From Xanthomonas sp. DAR 34887 (lineage in GTDB: Bacteria > Pseudomonadota > Gammaproteobacteria > Xanthomonadales > Xanthomonadaceae): a stretch of DNA of 64,000 bases. The notes below the pieces were generated by a model. It worked only from the letters and a program-made list of their open reading frames with translations. It did no database searches and was not told where the DNA came from. This document shows, piece by piece, positions 53,436 through 62,175 of the stretch. The number at the start of each line of letters is the position of its first letter. The stretch's first letter is position 1. The stretch covers positions 1,217,001 through 1,281,000 of the forward strand of contig NZ_CP162490.1 of NCBI RefSeq assembly GCF_041245805.1, read 5' to 3'. The translations under genes were made by a program, and so were the position numbers.

Positions 53436-54644
53436 TCAGGCGTCGGTCGCGCCCGCCAGCGGCAGGGTCACCGAGAAGCGGCTGCCCTGGCCCGGGCGGC
53501 TGCGCACCTCGACGCTGCAGCCCAGCGTTTCGGCGGTGCGGCGCACGATCCACAGCCCCAGGCCGAGGCCTTCGCTGCGCGGATCGGCCTGGCGGAAGGC
53601 CTGGAACAGATGGCGCAAGCTGTCGCCGTCCATGCCGATGCCGCTGTCGATGATCTCCACCGTCACCTGCCCGCGCCGGCGCCGGCAGCCGACCAGTACC
53701 GAGCCGTGCTCGGTGTATTTGACCGCGTTGCCGAGCAGGTTGCCGAGCAAGGTGGCCAGCAGCGTGGCGTGGCTGCGCACGCGCAGCGTGGTCGGCACGT
53801 AGCGCAGGCGCAGTCCCTTGGCCGCGGCCTGCGGTCGCCAGGTATCCAGGATCGGGCCGAGCAGGTCGCCCAGGACCATCTCGCCCTGCACCGGCAGGCT
53901 GTGTTCGCCGCCGGCGACCGCACTGGCGGCGAGCTGGTCCAGGCCGGCGGCGACCTGGTTCAGTGCCTTGCGCGCCTCGTCCAACGGCACGCTGCCGGCC
54001 GCGTCGAGCTGGCGCTGGACCTTGGCCAGCGCATAGGAGACGGTGCGCAGCGGCGTCTTCAGGTCGTGGCCGGCGATGGCCAGCAGGCGGCTGCGGTAGT
54101 GGTTGGATTCCTGCGCCAGCGCCAGCGCCTTGCGCAATTCCAGCTGCGCCATCGCCTGCCGCGCCAGCGCGCGCAGCGCCTCGATCTGGTCGTAGGTCAA
54201 CTGCCGCGCGCGCCGGTCGAGCACGCAGACCGTGCCCAGCGGCAGGCCGTCGGAGGTCTTCAGCAAGGCGCCGGCGTAGAAGTGCAGGCGCTCTGCGCCG
54301 GTGACCAGCGGATTGGAGGCGAAGCGCGGATCCTCGCGCGTGTCCGGCACCAGCAGCAGATCGTCCTCCAGCAGCGCGTGCGCGCAGATCGAGGTGGCCA
54401 GCGGCGTTTCCCGCGTGCCCAGGCCGATCTCGCTCTTGAACCACTGCCGCTCGCTGTCGATCAGGTTGACCACCGCGATCGGGGTCTGGCAGATCATCGC
54501 GGCCAGCCGAGTAATGTCGTCGAAGGCCGGCTCGCGCGGCGTGTCCAGGATCGCGTAGCTATGCAGCGCGTCCAGGCGCAGCGTTTCGTTGCCGGGCTTG
54601 GCGGCGCAATAGACCGGGCCGGCAGCGGATGCGACGGAAGACAT
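53436..54644 (-). CDS. GAF-domain sensor histidine kinase
   Basis: A 402-residue soluble kinase. An N-terminal GAF domain (about residues 25-170) has LAAMICQTPIAVVNLIDSER and SICAHALLEDDLLLVPDT, the form often fused to photoreceptor or redox kinases. The HisKA segment has the phospho-acceptor in AIAGHDLKTPLRTVSYAL. The ATP domain shows NLLGNAVKYTEHGSVL, IIDSGIGM and EGLGLGLWIVRRTAETLG. No membrane helix or response regulator is nearby, so the partner is elsewhere. It is a lone gene, 69 bp downstream of arsH. Confidence 0.92.
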   Translation of the reverse strand: MSSVASAAGPVYCAAKPGNETLRLDALHSYAILDTPREPAFDDITRLAAMICQTPIAVVNLIDSERQWFKSEIGLGTRETPLATSICAHALLEDDLLLVPDTREDPRFASNPLVTGAERLHFYAGALLKTSDGLPLGTVCVLDRRARQLTYDQIEALRALARQAMAQLELRKALALAQESNHYRSRLLAIAGHDLKTPLRTVSYALAKVQRQLDAAGSVPLDEARKALNQVAAGLDQLAASAVAGGEHSLPVQGEMVLGDLLGPILDTWRPQAAAKGLRLRYVPTTLRVRSHATLLATLLGNLLGNAVKYTEHGSVLVGCRRRRGQVTVEIIDSGIGMDGDSLRHLFQAFRQADPRSEGLGLGLWIVRRTAETLGCSVEVRSRPGQGSRFSVTLPLAGATDA

Positions 54645-54713
54645 GCGAGCGCCTCGGCGGCGATGAGGCGCGCATTCTATTGGTACAGATCACACTTCCT
54701 CACGACGCCGTCT

Positions 54714-55451
54714 TCACGCCGACGCAACGGACGCAGGCGGTGCCGCGCCCGATGCCGCGGCCAAAGATTCGGTGTCAGGCCGGCGTTCGCTGTAGCGGTC
54801 GACGAGGTACGGCGCCAGGTCACGGGTGAGCAGGGTGAACTTGAGCAGTTCCTCCATCACGTCGACCAGCCGGTCGTAGTAGGGCGAGGGGCGCATCCGC
54901 CCGGGGCTGTCGAATTCCTGCCAGGCCTTGGCCACCGACGACTGGTTGGGAATGGTGAGCAGGCGCATCCAGCGGCCGAGCACGCGCATCTGGTTGAGCG
55001 CATTGAACGACTGCGAGCCGCCCGACACCTGCAGCAGCGCCAGGGTCTTGCCCTGGGTGGGGCGCAGCGCGCCCTGGCTGAGCGGGATCCAGTCGATCTG
55101 CGCCTTGAGCACGCCGCTCATCGCGCCATGCCGTTCCGGCGAGGACCAGACCATGCCTTCGCTCCACAGGGTCAGCTCGCGCAGTTCCTGCACTTTCGCA
55201 TCGCTGTCGGGAGCGGCGTCGGGCAGCGGCAGGCCGCTGGGGTCGAACAGGCGCGTTTCCGCGCCCATCGCCTGCAGCAGTCGCGCCGCTTCCAACGCCA
55301 GCAGCTTGCTGTAGGAGCGCTCGCGCAACGAGCCGTACAGCAGCAGGATGCGTGGCGGATGGGGGGCGCGGGCGGCGCTCAGCGCCAGCGGATCCGGGCG
55401 CACGAACGCGGCCGGGTCCAGGTTCGGCAGCGCGGACAGGTCAACCGACAC
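54714..55451 (-). CDS. arsH: Arsenical resistance protein ArsH (NADPH:FMN flavoprotein)
   Basis: A 245-residue flavodoxin-like ArsH. The FMN site is RILLLYGSLRERSYSKLLAL, and SPERHGAMSGVLKAQIDWIP and SGGSQSFNALNQMRVLGRWM are typical. ArsH oxidises trivalent organoarsenicals such as methylarsenite to less toxic pentavalent forms. It overlaps arsC by 11 bp and is the last gene of the operon. Confidence 0.94.
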   Translation of the reverse strand: MSVDLSALPNLDPAAFVRPDPLALSAARAPHPPRILLLYGSLRERSYSKLLALEAARLLQAMGAETRLFDPSGLPLPDAAPDSDAKVQELRELTLWSEGMVWSSPERHGAMSGVLKAQIDWIPLSQGALRPTQGKTLALLQVSGGSQSFNALNQMRVLGRWMRLLTIPNQSSVAKAWQEFDSPGRMRPSPYYDRLVDVMEELLKFTLLTRDLAPYLVDRYSERRPDTESLAAASGAAPPASVASA

Positions 55452-55866
55452 GGCGGCCGTCCGCGTCGATCACGGGTTCGCCGTCTTCCTTGGCGAAGGC
55501 GCCGCGCTGCGGCGAGGGCAGGATTTCCAGCACCGTTTCCGACGGCCGGCACAGGCGCGCGCCCAGCGCGGTGACCACGATCGGCCGGTTGAGCAGGATC
55601 GGGTGCTGCAGCATCGCGTCGAGCAATGCGTCCTCGCTCAGCGTGGGATCGTCCAGGCCCAGTTCGGCGTAGGGCGTGCCCTTCTGCCGGATGGCCTCGC
55701 GCAGCGGGATGCCCAGCGCCGCGATCAACGCCTGCAGGGTGGCGCGGTCCGGCGGGGTCTTCAGGTATTCGATCACGGTCGGTTCTGCGCCGCTGTTGCG
55801 GATCAGGGCGAGGACATTGCGCGAGGTGCCGCAGGCGGGATTGTGGTAGATCGTGATGGCGCTCAT
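55441..55866 (-). CDS. arsC: Arsenate reductase, glutaredoxin-dependent (ArsC)
   Basis: A 141-residue enzyme that reduces arsenate to arsenite. The catalytic Cys is C12 in ITIYHNPACGTSRN, and the Arg residues that bind arsenate occur in NRPIVVTALGARLCRP. It is shorter than some, but complete. It lies between arsR (33 bp) and arsH (11-bp overlap). Confidence 0.95.
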   Translation of the reverse strand: MSAITIYHNPACGTSRNVLALIRNSGAEPTVIEYLKTPPDRATLQALIAALGIPLREAIRQKGTPYAELGLDDPTLSEDALLDAMLQHPILLNRPIVVTALGARLCRPSETVLEILPSPQRGAFAKEDGEPVIDADGRRVG

Positions 55867-55899
55867 CGAGGGCTCGGTGCGATAGGAGGGGGCGCTGCG

Positions 55900-56232
55900 C
55901 TATGGCGCGCGCACGGCGGCAGGCGCCGCAGCGTCGGCGGAACACGTGCCGTTGCCACAGCAGTTCTCGGTCAGGAAGCCGATCAGCGCGTACATGCGCG
56001 CGTAGTCGGCGCGCAGCCGGATCACCCGGCCCTGGCGTTCGTCGGCGATCAGGCCGGCACCGCGCAGCACGTGCAGGTGCGCGGTCAGCGTGGCCGCGGG
56101 CAGCTCCAATGCGGCGCGCAATTCGCCCACCGCCATGCCGTCGGGCCCGGCCTGGACCAGCGCGCGATAGGCGGCCAGGCGGTGCGCGTGGGCGAGGGCG
56201 CGCAGGGCGGAAACGGTGCTGTCGGCATTCAT
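55900..56232 (-). CDS. arsR: ArsR-family arsenic-responsive repressor
   Basis: A 110-residue winged-helix repressor. LRALAHAHRLAAYRALVQAG begins the fold and LPAATLTAHLHVLRGAGLI is the recognition helix. A possible arsenite-binding cysteine cluster, ENCCGNGTC, lies near the C-terminus, unlike the N-terminal helix site of E. coli ArsR, and similar to sites in other ArsR types. It heads the leftward arsR-arsC-arsH operon and probably binds the inverted repeat that overlaps its own start codon. Confidence 0.92.
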   Translation of the reverse strand: MNADSTVSALRALAHAHRLAAYRALVQAGPDGMAVGELRAALELPAATLTAHLHVLRGAGLIADERQGRVIRLRADYARMYALIGFLTENCCGNGTCSADAAAPAAVRAP

Positions 56233-56265
56233 CGTTTCGATAATTCCGGAAATTTCGAAATGATG
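56230..56265. promoter_or_regulatory. ArsR operator candidate
   Basis: CATCGTTTCGA (56230-56240) and TCGAAATGATG (56255-56265) are inverted with 10 of 11 positions matching and a 14-bp spacer. The repeat includes the arsR start codon and the region just upstream, the classic place for autorepression by ArsR. Confidence 0.65.
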
Positions 56266-56341
56266 CAAGCGCGGCCCAGTTCCACAAACGACAGCGGGCG
56301 CATCGCTGCGCCCGCCGGGTGGGAGAACCGTTGCGCGGCGC

Positions 56342-57325
56342 TCAGGTCGGCATGTCCTCGATCTGCAGGTACACCATGGTCTGGTTGAGCAGCTGGTAGG
56401 CCACTTCGCCAAAGGTCACCGGTCCGATCAGTTCACCGGTGCGTTTGCCTTCCAGTTCCGAGTACAGGAAGTTGAGGATGCAGTTGCAGCTGAACTCGGG
56501 GCTGCTCACGGTCTGCGGCAACTGCCGCGAGAATTCCTCGACGTAGTTGGCCACCGGTGCAGCGACGCGGTACTCCACGCCGCGGAACACCGGCGCGTAC
56601 AGCGTGACCTTGTGCGCGTCCTGGTCGATCGACTGGATGCTGGCGTTGATCTTCTCGCCGTTGTAGTCGGCGACCAGCGGCAGCCGCACGTCGATCTGGT
56701 TGGCGGTGAGGTACTCGGCGAAGTCGCGCGGCGCGCCGTTGACCAGCGCCTGGCCGACGTCGAAGCCGTCCTGCGCGAAGGTGATCACGTCGCCGTCGCC
56801 CTGCTCGAAGCAGTTGACGATCCCGACCGAGACCATCTTGTCCTCCGGCAGCGTCGCGTGCAGGACCACGCAGCCTTCGCTGTAGGACTTGCCGCTGGTG
56901 CCGTCATAAATGCGCGGCGCCACTTTGCCCAGGTCCGACAGGTCCACGCCGGACACCCAGCCGACGATGTTCTTCATGAACAGCCCAGGGTAGTCTGGCG
57001 AATCCTGCGCATAGCGCACGTGCGCCTGGCTGGTCGCCGGCAGGATGATCACGCTGAAGCCGTGATCGGGCGAGTCGCTGGCGATGGACGGCAGTTCGCC
57101 CACGTCGTACCAGCGCACGCTCGAGCCGCTGACGCAGTGGTCCTGCTCGCTGACGAAGATCAGTTCGCGGCTGTGGGTGCCGCCTTGCTTGTCCATGAAA
57201 TAGGGAATGGTGCCGCCGATCCAGTTGCCCTTGGGCAGGCTGTCGAGCAGGGCCTGGTCGCCGGCCAGATACAAGGTGGCGCCGGACTGGATCTTCTGGG
57301 CGGCTTGTTCGCGTGTCATCAACAT
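56342..57325 (-). CDS. Conserved hypothetical protein, FIST-like
   Basis: A 327-residue soluble protein with no signal peptide and no membrane helix. I do not know a named function; the closest memory is the DUF6976 group. The C-terminal part, with FSCNCILNFLYSELEG and then GPVTFGEVAYQLLNQTMVYL, resembles the end of FIST C domains (Cys motif, GEI-type turn, LHNQT). The N-terminal part (WIGGTIPYFMDKQGG, ELIFVSEQDHCVSG) could be the FIST N half. FIST domains are thought to sense small ligands. It follows a 73-residue gene by 11 bp, and a GAGGAG ribosome site precedes it. Its stop lies 109 bp from arsR, so it is not part of the ars operon. Confidence 0.6.
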   Translation of the reverse strand: MLMTREQAAQKIQSGATLYLAGDQALLDSLPKGNWIGGTIPYFMDKQGGTHSRELIFVSEQDHCVSGSSVRWYDVGELPSIASDSPDHGFSVIILPATSQAHVRYAQDSPDYPGLFMKNIVGWVSGVDLSDLGKVAPRIYDGTSGKSYSEGCVVLHATLPEDKMVSVGIVNCFEQGDGDVITFAQDGFDVGQALVNGAPRDFAEYLTANQIDVRLPLVADYNGEKINASIQSIDQDAHKVTLYAPVFRGVEYRVAAPVANYVEEFSRQLPQTVSSPEFSCNCILNFLYSELEGKRTGELIGPVTFGEVAYQLLNQTMVYLQIEDMPT

Positions 57326-57336
57326 GTCGTTGCTCC

Positions 57337-57558
57337 TCAGAAGTGGGACTTCAGTTCGGCCGAATAGAGATTTTCGTACTTGCTGAAGAATGCGTGCGCC
57401 TCGTCCACGCAGGCTTGCACGGTCTGCGGCGACGGATCGCTTTTGATCTTGCGCGCGCACTGGCTCAGCATCATGTTCCCGGCGAAGACCTTGAATTGCA
57501 GCTTGGCATCGCCACGAAGCAGCGGAACCCACTTGGGATGGATTTTACTCGGAATCAT
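57337..57558 (-). CDS. Small conserved hypothetical protein, partner of the FIST-like protein
   Basis: A 73-residue protein beginning MIPSKIHPKWVPLLRGDAKL, mostly helical by composition, with one Cys and a Lys/Arg-rich middle. A GGAGGG ribosome-binding site lies seven bases ahead, and the next gene starts 11 bp behind it, so the pair is one operon. I do not recognise a domain. The strong translation signal and tight spacing argue that it is a real gene. Confidence 0.72.
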   Translation of the reverse strand: MIPSKIHPKWVPLLRGDAKLQFKVFAGNMMLSQCARKIKSDPSPQTVQACVDEAHAFFSKYENLYSAELKSHF

Positions 57559-57769
57559 CTTCGTCCCTCCACGGATGAAGTGTCTGGAATGGCCGACGCA
57601 CAGGCGCGGCTTCGACGCAGGTATCGACAGGACCCACGCGGGCTTGAGCGCCGCATCGGGCTGTAAGCGATTACCGTCGTGGAACTGGGTCAGTCGTCAC
57701 CAATGGCCTGCGTCAAGCTGTCGCAGGGGGGAGCTAGCCCGGCTGCGGCAACAGGCCTAGACTGCCGCG

Positions 57770-58180
57770 GTGATCCGTCGCCGCCAGCCATCATCGTTTT
57801 GGGCAACGCTCGCCATGCTGGCGATCGTGCTGATGCTGGCTGCGCCGTTGCTGAGCCGCTGGCAGCAGGCGCGCTCCGGCGACTGGGCCGCTGCCGCGGC
57901 GAGCGCGCTGTGCACCAGCCGCGGCCTGCAATCGGTGCTTGCCTTGCCTGCGGTGTCGTTGCCTGCCCACGCCGGCGCCCATGACGACGGCAGCATGGCG
58001 CACGAGCATGTGTGCGATTACTGCCTGCTGGCCGCGCGCCTGCTGCCCTTGCTGGCGTTGCTGTTGCTGGTGTTGCCGTGGGTGCGCCAGCGCACGCCGC
58101 TGGCCGCACCGCGCATGCCGGTGGTGGACACGGGCATCTGGCGCGCTCACGCCGCACGTGGGCCTCCGCTGTATTCCTGA
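57770..58180 (+). CDS. DUF2946 family protein
   Basis: A 136-residue membrane protein. It has an N-terminal hydrophobic segment (FWATLAMLAIVLMLAAPLL), a periplasmic stretch with the His/Cys-rich HDDGSMAHEHVCDYC typical of DUF2946, and a second membrane helix (RLLPLLALLLLVLPWV). The His/Met/Cys pattern points to copper or another soft metal. The start is GTG; no clear Shine-Dalgarno supports it. It precedes a TonB receptor and a PepSY protein on the same strand. Confidence 0.78.
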   Translation: MIRRRQPSSFWATLAMLAIVLMLAAPLLSRWQQARSGDWAAAAASALCTSRGLQSVLALPAVSLPAHAGAHDDGSMAHEHVCDYCLLAARLLPLLALLLLVLPWVRQRTPLAAPRMPVVDTGIWRAHAARGPPLYS

Positions 58181-58247
58181 AACGCGAACGCTTGTTCTTC
58201 GTGCCGTGGCGCTGCCGCGGCGCGTTTTCGTGCTGATGGAGCCATCG

Positions 58248-60308
58248 ATGATCCGTTTCTTTTCCGTGCCGCGCATGGCGGCGTACGGCTGCGCCTGTCT
58301 CGCGGCCGGCGTCTGCCTGCCGACGCATGCCGCCGATAGCGGCGTACAACCGCCCGCCGGCGATTCCGCATTGACCCTGGGCAAGGTCCAGGTCCGCGCC
58401 GATCCGCTGTCCTTGCCGACTGCACGCAGCGTGCTGAGTTCCGTGGACATCCTCGGCGGCGACCTGCTGCAGGACCAGCACGTGGACTACAGCTGGGAGC
58501 TGCTGATGCGCGCGCCCGGGGTGCAGGTCACCCAGTTCAAGATGGGCACCGACGCCGGCCGCTTCTCGTTTCGCGGCTTCAACGGCGAGGGCCGGGTCAA
58601 CGCGGTCAAGCTGCTGATCGACGGCATTCCCAGCAACGACAACGCCGGCGCCATGCCGTACCTGGACGCGGTGTTTCCGCTGGACATCGCCGCGATCGAG
58701 ATCGTGCGCGGCACCAACGATCCGCGCTATGGGCTCGACGCCATCGCCGGCAGCGTCGACGTGCTGACCCGCAGCGGCGGCAACGACGGCCGCGCCAGCG
58801 TCACCATCGGCAGCTTCGGCACGCGCGAGGTGCAGGCCAGCCAGGGCATCGAGCGCGGCGGCTGGAGCCAGAACTATTTCGCCGCGTGGCGCGACAGCGA
58901 CGGCTACCGCGACCATGCCGACGCGCGCAAGCGCGCCTTCGCCGGCAAATGGTTCTACACCGCGCCGGACGCCGCCTTGCGCGCCGGGCTCAGTGCGCGT
59001 TACTACCGCAACGAAGCGCTGGAAGCGGGCTACCTGGACTATGCCAGTGCGCAACGCGCACCGCGCAGTTCGCCCGGCTACGCGCGCGACGATCGCAGCG
59101 AACGCCAGACCGGCCAGGTGAGCCTGCATCTGGATGCGCAACTGGCCGATGCCGTGCAGGGCAGCGCCAGGCTGTACTGGAATCGCTACCAGAACCAGCG
59201 CTGGGTGCGCTTCACCAATGCCGGCGCGCAGCAGGAGCGCGATACCGACGAGACCCAGCGCGGCTTTCTGGCCAAGGCCAGTTGGCGGCCCGAGGTCGAC
59301 TGGGCGACGTCGTTCGCGCTGGAAGGCGGCATCGACGGGCAATGGCAGGACAATACGTCGCAGCGCTATCGCACCGTGGCGCGGGTACGCACCGCGCCGT
59401 TGCGCGACTGGGATTTCGACCTGGATACGCGCGGTGTTTATGTGCAGGCGGTGATCCGTCCGTTCGAGCGCTTGCAACTGGTGCCGGGCTACCGCGTGGA
59501 CTGGGTCGATGGCAGCTTCCGCGACCGGCTCGGCGGCGCGCGCTATCCGGCCTACGCCTACGGCGCGATCCGACAGCCCAAGCTCAGCGCGGTGTTCGCG
59601 CTGACCGCGCAGACCAGCGCTTACGCCAACATCGGCCGCAGCTTCCAGATCGGCAGCGGCAACGGCGCTTACCGAAGCCAGCCCGGAAACCTGGCGCCGT
59701 CGTACAACGACGGCTGGGAAGCGGGCTTGAAGTTCGCCGACGGCAAACGCCTGGATGCGCGCATCGCCTACTGGGAGCAGCGCGCCTCCGACGAGGTGGC
59801 GACCATCCTCGGCGTCGATGGCAGCGTCGGCACCGGCGAGGTCGGCAACGTCGGCAAGACCTTGCGCCGCGGCTGGGATGCGCAGCTGAACCTGCGTCCG
59901 GACGAGCGCTGGACGCTGTGGCTGGCGTATTCGCGGCAGCGCGCGGTCATCGTCACTCCCGACCCGAGCGCGCCGGCCACGCGCGGCAAGGAGATCGAGA
60001 ACGTGCCGCACTACCTGGCCAACGCCGGCATCGACTGGCAGGCCACGCCACGGCTGAAGCTGTCGGCCTGGGGCAATGCGCAGGGCGACTACTACGTGGA
60101 GCGCAGCAACACGCTGGGCCGCTACGGCGGTTACGCGCTGGCCAACGTCGGCGCGACCTGGGCCTGGCGCGCGCAGCGCGAGCTGTCGCTGCAGCTGAAG
60201 AATCTGAGCGATCGTCACTACGTCTACGCCTGGTACGACAGCGGTTCCTCCGGCTACTCGCCGGGCGATGGCCGTGCGTTGTACGCCAGCCTGAACTGGG
60301 GTTGGTGA
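58248..60308 (+). CDS. TonB-dependent outer-membrane receptor
   Basis: A 686-residue receptor. The signal peptide ends near LPTHAADSG. The plug has ELLMRAPGVQVTQFKMGTDA, SFRGFNGEG and AAIEIVRGTNDPRYGLDAIA. A 22-strand barrel follows, ending NWGW with the terminal aromatic residue. The ATG chosen has GGAG six bases ahead; one 12 bp upstream is possible. It lies between DUF2946 and PepSY genes, an arrangement known from copper- or metallophore-related loci. The ligand cannot be read from the sequence. Confidence 0.92.
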   Translation: MIRFFSVPRMAAYGCACLAAGVCLPTHAADSGVQPPAGDSALTLGKVQVRADPLSLPTARSVLSSVDILGGDLLQDQHVDYSWELLMRAPGVQVTQFKMGTDAGRFSFRGFNGEGRVNAVKLLIDGIPSNDNAGAMPYLDAVFPLDIAAIEIVRGTNDPRYGLDAIAGSVDVLTRSGGNDGRASVTIGSFGTREVQASQGIERGGWSQNYFAAWRDSDGYRDHADARKRAFAGKWFYTAPDAALRAGLSARYYRNEALEAGYLDYASAQRAPRSSPGYARDDRSERQTGQVSLHLDAQLADAVQGSARLYWNRYQNQRWVRFTNAGAQQERDTDETQRGFLAKASWRPEVDWATSFALEGGIDGQWQDNTSQRYRTVARVRTAPLRDWDFDLDTRGVYVQAVIRPFERLQLVPGYRVDWVDGSFRDRLGGARYPAYAYGAIRQPKLSAVFALTAQTSAYANIGRSFQIGSGNGAYRSQPGNLAPSYNDGWEAGLKFADGKRLDARIAYWEQRASDEVATILGVDGSVGTGEVGNVGKTLRRGWDAQLNLRPDERWTLWLAYSRQRAVIVTPDPSAPATRGKEIENVPHYLANAGIDWQATPRLKLSAWGNAQGDYYVERSNTLGRYGGYALANVGATWAWRAQRELSLQLKNLSDRHYVYAWYDSGSSGYSPGDGRALYASLNWGW

Positions 60309-61801
60309 TGGCCACGCCGAATCCGACCGCGGTGCCGCCGGCGCGCTTCTACCGCGCCGTGTGGCGCTGGCATTTCTACGCTGGCCTGCTGGTGCTGCCG
60401 CTGCTGGCATGGCTGGCGCTGACCGGTGCCGCCTTCGTCTACCAGCAGCCGATCGATGGCTATTTCCACCGCGCGCTGAAGACGGTCGCGGTGCCGGCGC
60501 AGGCGCAGGCGATTGCGCCGCAACGTTTGCTCGCCGCTGCATTGGCGGCGCAACCGGGACAGGCGCTGCGCTACACCACGCCACCACAGCGCGATGCGGC
60601 GGCGGAAGTGACCGTGGGCACCGCCGATGGCCGCCGCGTGGTGGTGTATGTGGATCCGTATCGGGCGCGGGTGCTGGGCAGCTTGCCCGAGCACGGCACG
60701 GTGGCGTGGACGATCCGGCGCCTGCACAGCCTCGCCCTGGTCGGGCCATGGGCCAGCGCGCTGATCGAAGTGGCTGCGGGCTGGGCGATCCTGCTGGTGC
60801 TGACCGGCGTGCACCTGTGGTGGCCGCGCGGCCGCCGCGGCGGTGTCACGACGGTGCGTGGGCGGCCGCCGCAACGCGTGTTCTGGCGCGATACGCATGC
60901 GCTGACCGGCAGTGTGGTCGGCGCGATGTTGTTGTTCCTGGCGCTGACCGGCATGCCGTGGTCGTGGTTCTGGGGCGAACAGGTCAATCGCCTCGCCAAT
61001 GGCCACCACTATGGCTATCCGGCAGGCCTGCGTGTGGACGTGCCGATGTCCACGCAGCGCCTGAGCGACGGAGAGGTGCCGGCGTGGTCGCTGCGCCAGG
61101 CGCGGTTGCCGCAGTCGCAGCTGCCGGGGGATGCTGCGATGCCGATGCCGATGCCGATGCCGATGCCGATGCCGGCGACGGTGACGGCGAATGCGGCATC
61201 GAGCATGGCGGACCACGGTAACGATGCGCATGCGGAGCATGCCGCGCATGGCGGCACGGCGATGGATGCCATGGACACGATGGCGCCGGAGCCCGGCGCC
61301 ATCGGCCTGGACGCGGCGGTGGCGCGGTTCCAGGCACGGGGGATCGCCGCCGGCTACAGCGTGGCGCTGCCGCGTGGCGTGCGCGGCGTCTATACCGCGT
61401 CGGTGTATCCGCCGGACCTGGCGCAGCAACGGGTGGTCCACCTCGACCAGTACAGCGGCAAGGTGCTGCTGGACATGCGCTACGCCGATTACGGGCCGAT
61501 GGCGAAGGCGTTGGAATGGGGCATCAATGTGCACCTGGGGCAGCAATACGGCACCTTCAATCAGCTGCTGCTGATCGCATCCTGCATCGGCATCCTGCTG
61601 TTGTGCGCCAGCGCCGCGCTGATGTGGTGGAAGCGGCGCCCGGCCGGCGGATTGGGCGTGCCGCCGCTGCCCGCGGACCGGCGCACGCTGCACGGCGTGA
61701 TCGTGTTGTTGGCGATCGGCGGCGTGCTGTTCCCGCTGGTCGGGGTGTCGCTGTTGCTGATGCTGGCGCTGGATTGGTGGTGGGTGCTGCGGCGGGAGTG
61801 A
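60308..61801 (+). CDS. PepSY-domain membrane protein with a Met/His-rich insert
   Basis: A 497-residue inner-membrane protein of the PepSY-associated TM (PiuB/iron-regulated) family. Four main helices are visible: WHFYAGLLVLPLLAWLALTG, IEVAAGWAILLVLTGVHLWW, VVGAMLLFLALTGMPWSWFW and LIASCIGILLLCASAALMWW, with another pair at the C-terminus. Such proteins may pass electrons to reduce metal-siderophore complexes. A periplasmic insert has (MP)6 and then HGNDAHAEHAAHGG and MDAMDTM, a likely soft-metal-binding patch. The ATG overlaps the receptor stop by one base, so the pair is coupled. Confidence 0.88.
   Translation: MATPNPTAVPPARFYRAVWRWHFYAGLLVLPLLAWLALTGAAFVYQQPIDGYFHRALKTVAVPAQAQAIAPQRLLAAALAAQPGQALRYTTPPQRDAAAEVTVGTADGRRVVVYVDPYRARVLGSLPEHGTVAWTIRRLHSLALVGPWASALIEVAAGWAILLVLTGVHLWWPRGRRGGVTTVRGRPPQRVFWRDTHALTGSVVGAMLLFLALTGMPWSWFWGEQVNRLANGHHYGYPAGLRVDVPMSTQRLSDGEVPAWSLRQARLPQSQLPGDAAMPMPMPMPMPMPATVTANAASSMADHGNDAHAEHAAHGGTAMDAMDTMAPEPGAIGLDAAVARFQARGIAAGYSVALPRGVRGVYTASVYPPDLAQQRVVHLDQYSGKVLLDMRYADYGPMAKALEWGINVHLGQQYGTFNQLLLIASCIGILLLCASAALMWWKRRPAGGLGVPPLPADRRTLHGVIVLLAIGGVLFPLVGVSLLLMLALDWWWVLRRE
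61139..61174 (+). repeat. Six tandem copies of the hexamer ATGCCG
   Basis: Six in-frame ATGCCG units encode (Met-Pro)6 in the PepSY protein. Copy-number change would alter the length of the Met-rich stretch without shifting frame. Confidence 0.92.
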
Positions 61802-61929
61802 GGCGGTGTGGTGGCGTCGAACTGGCCGAATGCCCCGTGGCAGGGTCGCCAGTCCCGGCGCTGGCTGTAGCCGTCGAGTGCGCCGCGCCGCTCGTCGCAC
61901 CTGACGTCGCTCCCGCAGGGGATGGCTGC

Positions 61930-62133
61930 GACTGGCTGGGGTGCACTGTGGAGGGCTTCAGTCCCGGCTGGGAGTTGTCGGCATTGCACGCTGTCTGTCG
62001 CGGCTGAAGGCGCTCCTACAGGGGGCTTGCGGCGAGCTTGATGGTGCACTGTGGGAGGGACTTCAGTCCCGACGGTGTCCGAAGCCGGAAGGTTCGCCGC
62101 TCCGCTCGTCGCGGCTGAAGCCGCTCCCACAAA
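61930..62133. repeat. Cluster of REP-like elements between the PepSY gene and cysH
   Basis: The 374-bp gap has no gene. It carries GGGCTTCAGTCCC, GTCGCGGCTGAAGGCGCTCC, GGGACTTCAGTCCC and GTCGCGGCTGAAGCCGCTCC type elements, together with the GTGCACTGTGGGAGGG linker seen in the array at 48.7 kb. The copies are more degraded and in mixed orientation. Confidence 0.8.
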
Positions 62134-62175
62134 AGAGGCGTGCGCGGCCCGAAGAAGGGCCGCAGCACGCCCGCC

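Noticed and set aside
57690..60749. A 1019-codon open frame on the minus strand
   Set aside because: Antisense to the TonB receptor and DUF2946 gene; Arg/Ala/Gly/Pro-rich with no domain, as expected of a shadow frame in high-GC DNA.
61139..61174. Phase-variable simple repeat
   Set aside because: The unit is six bases, so changes in copy number keep the frame and cannot switch the gene off.
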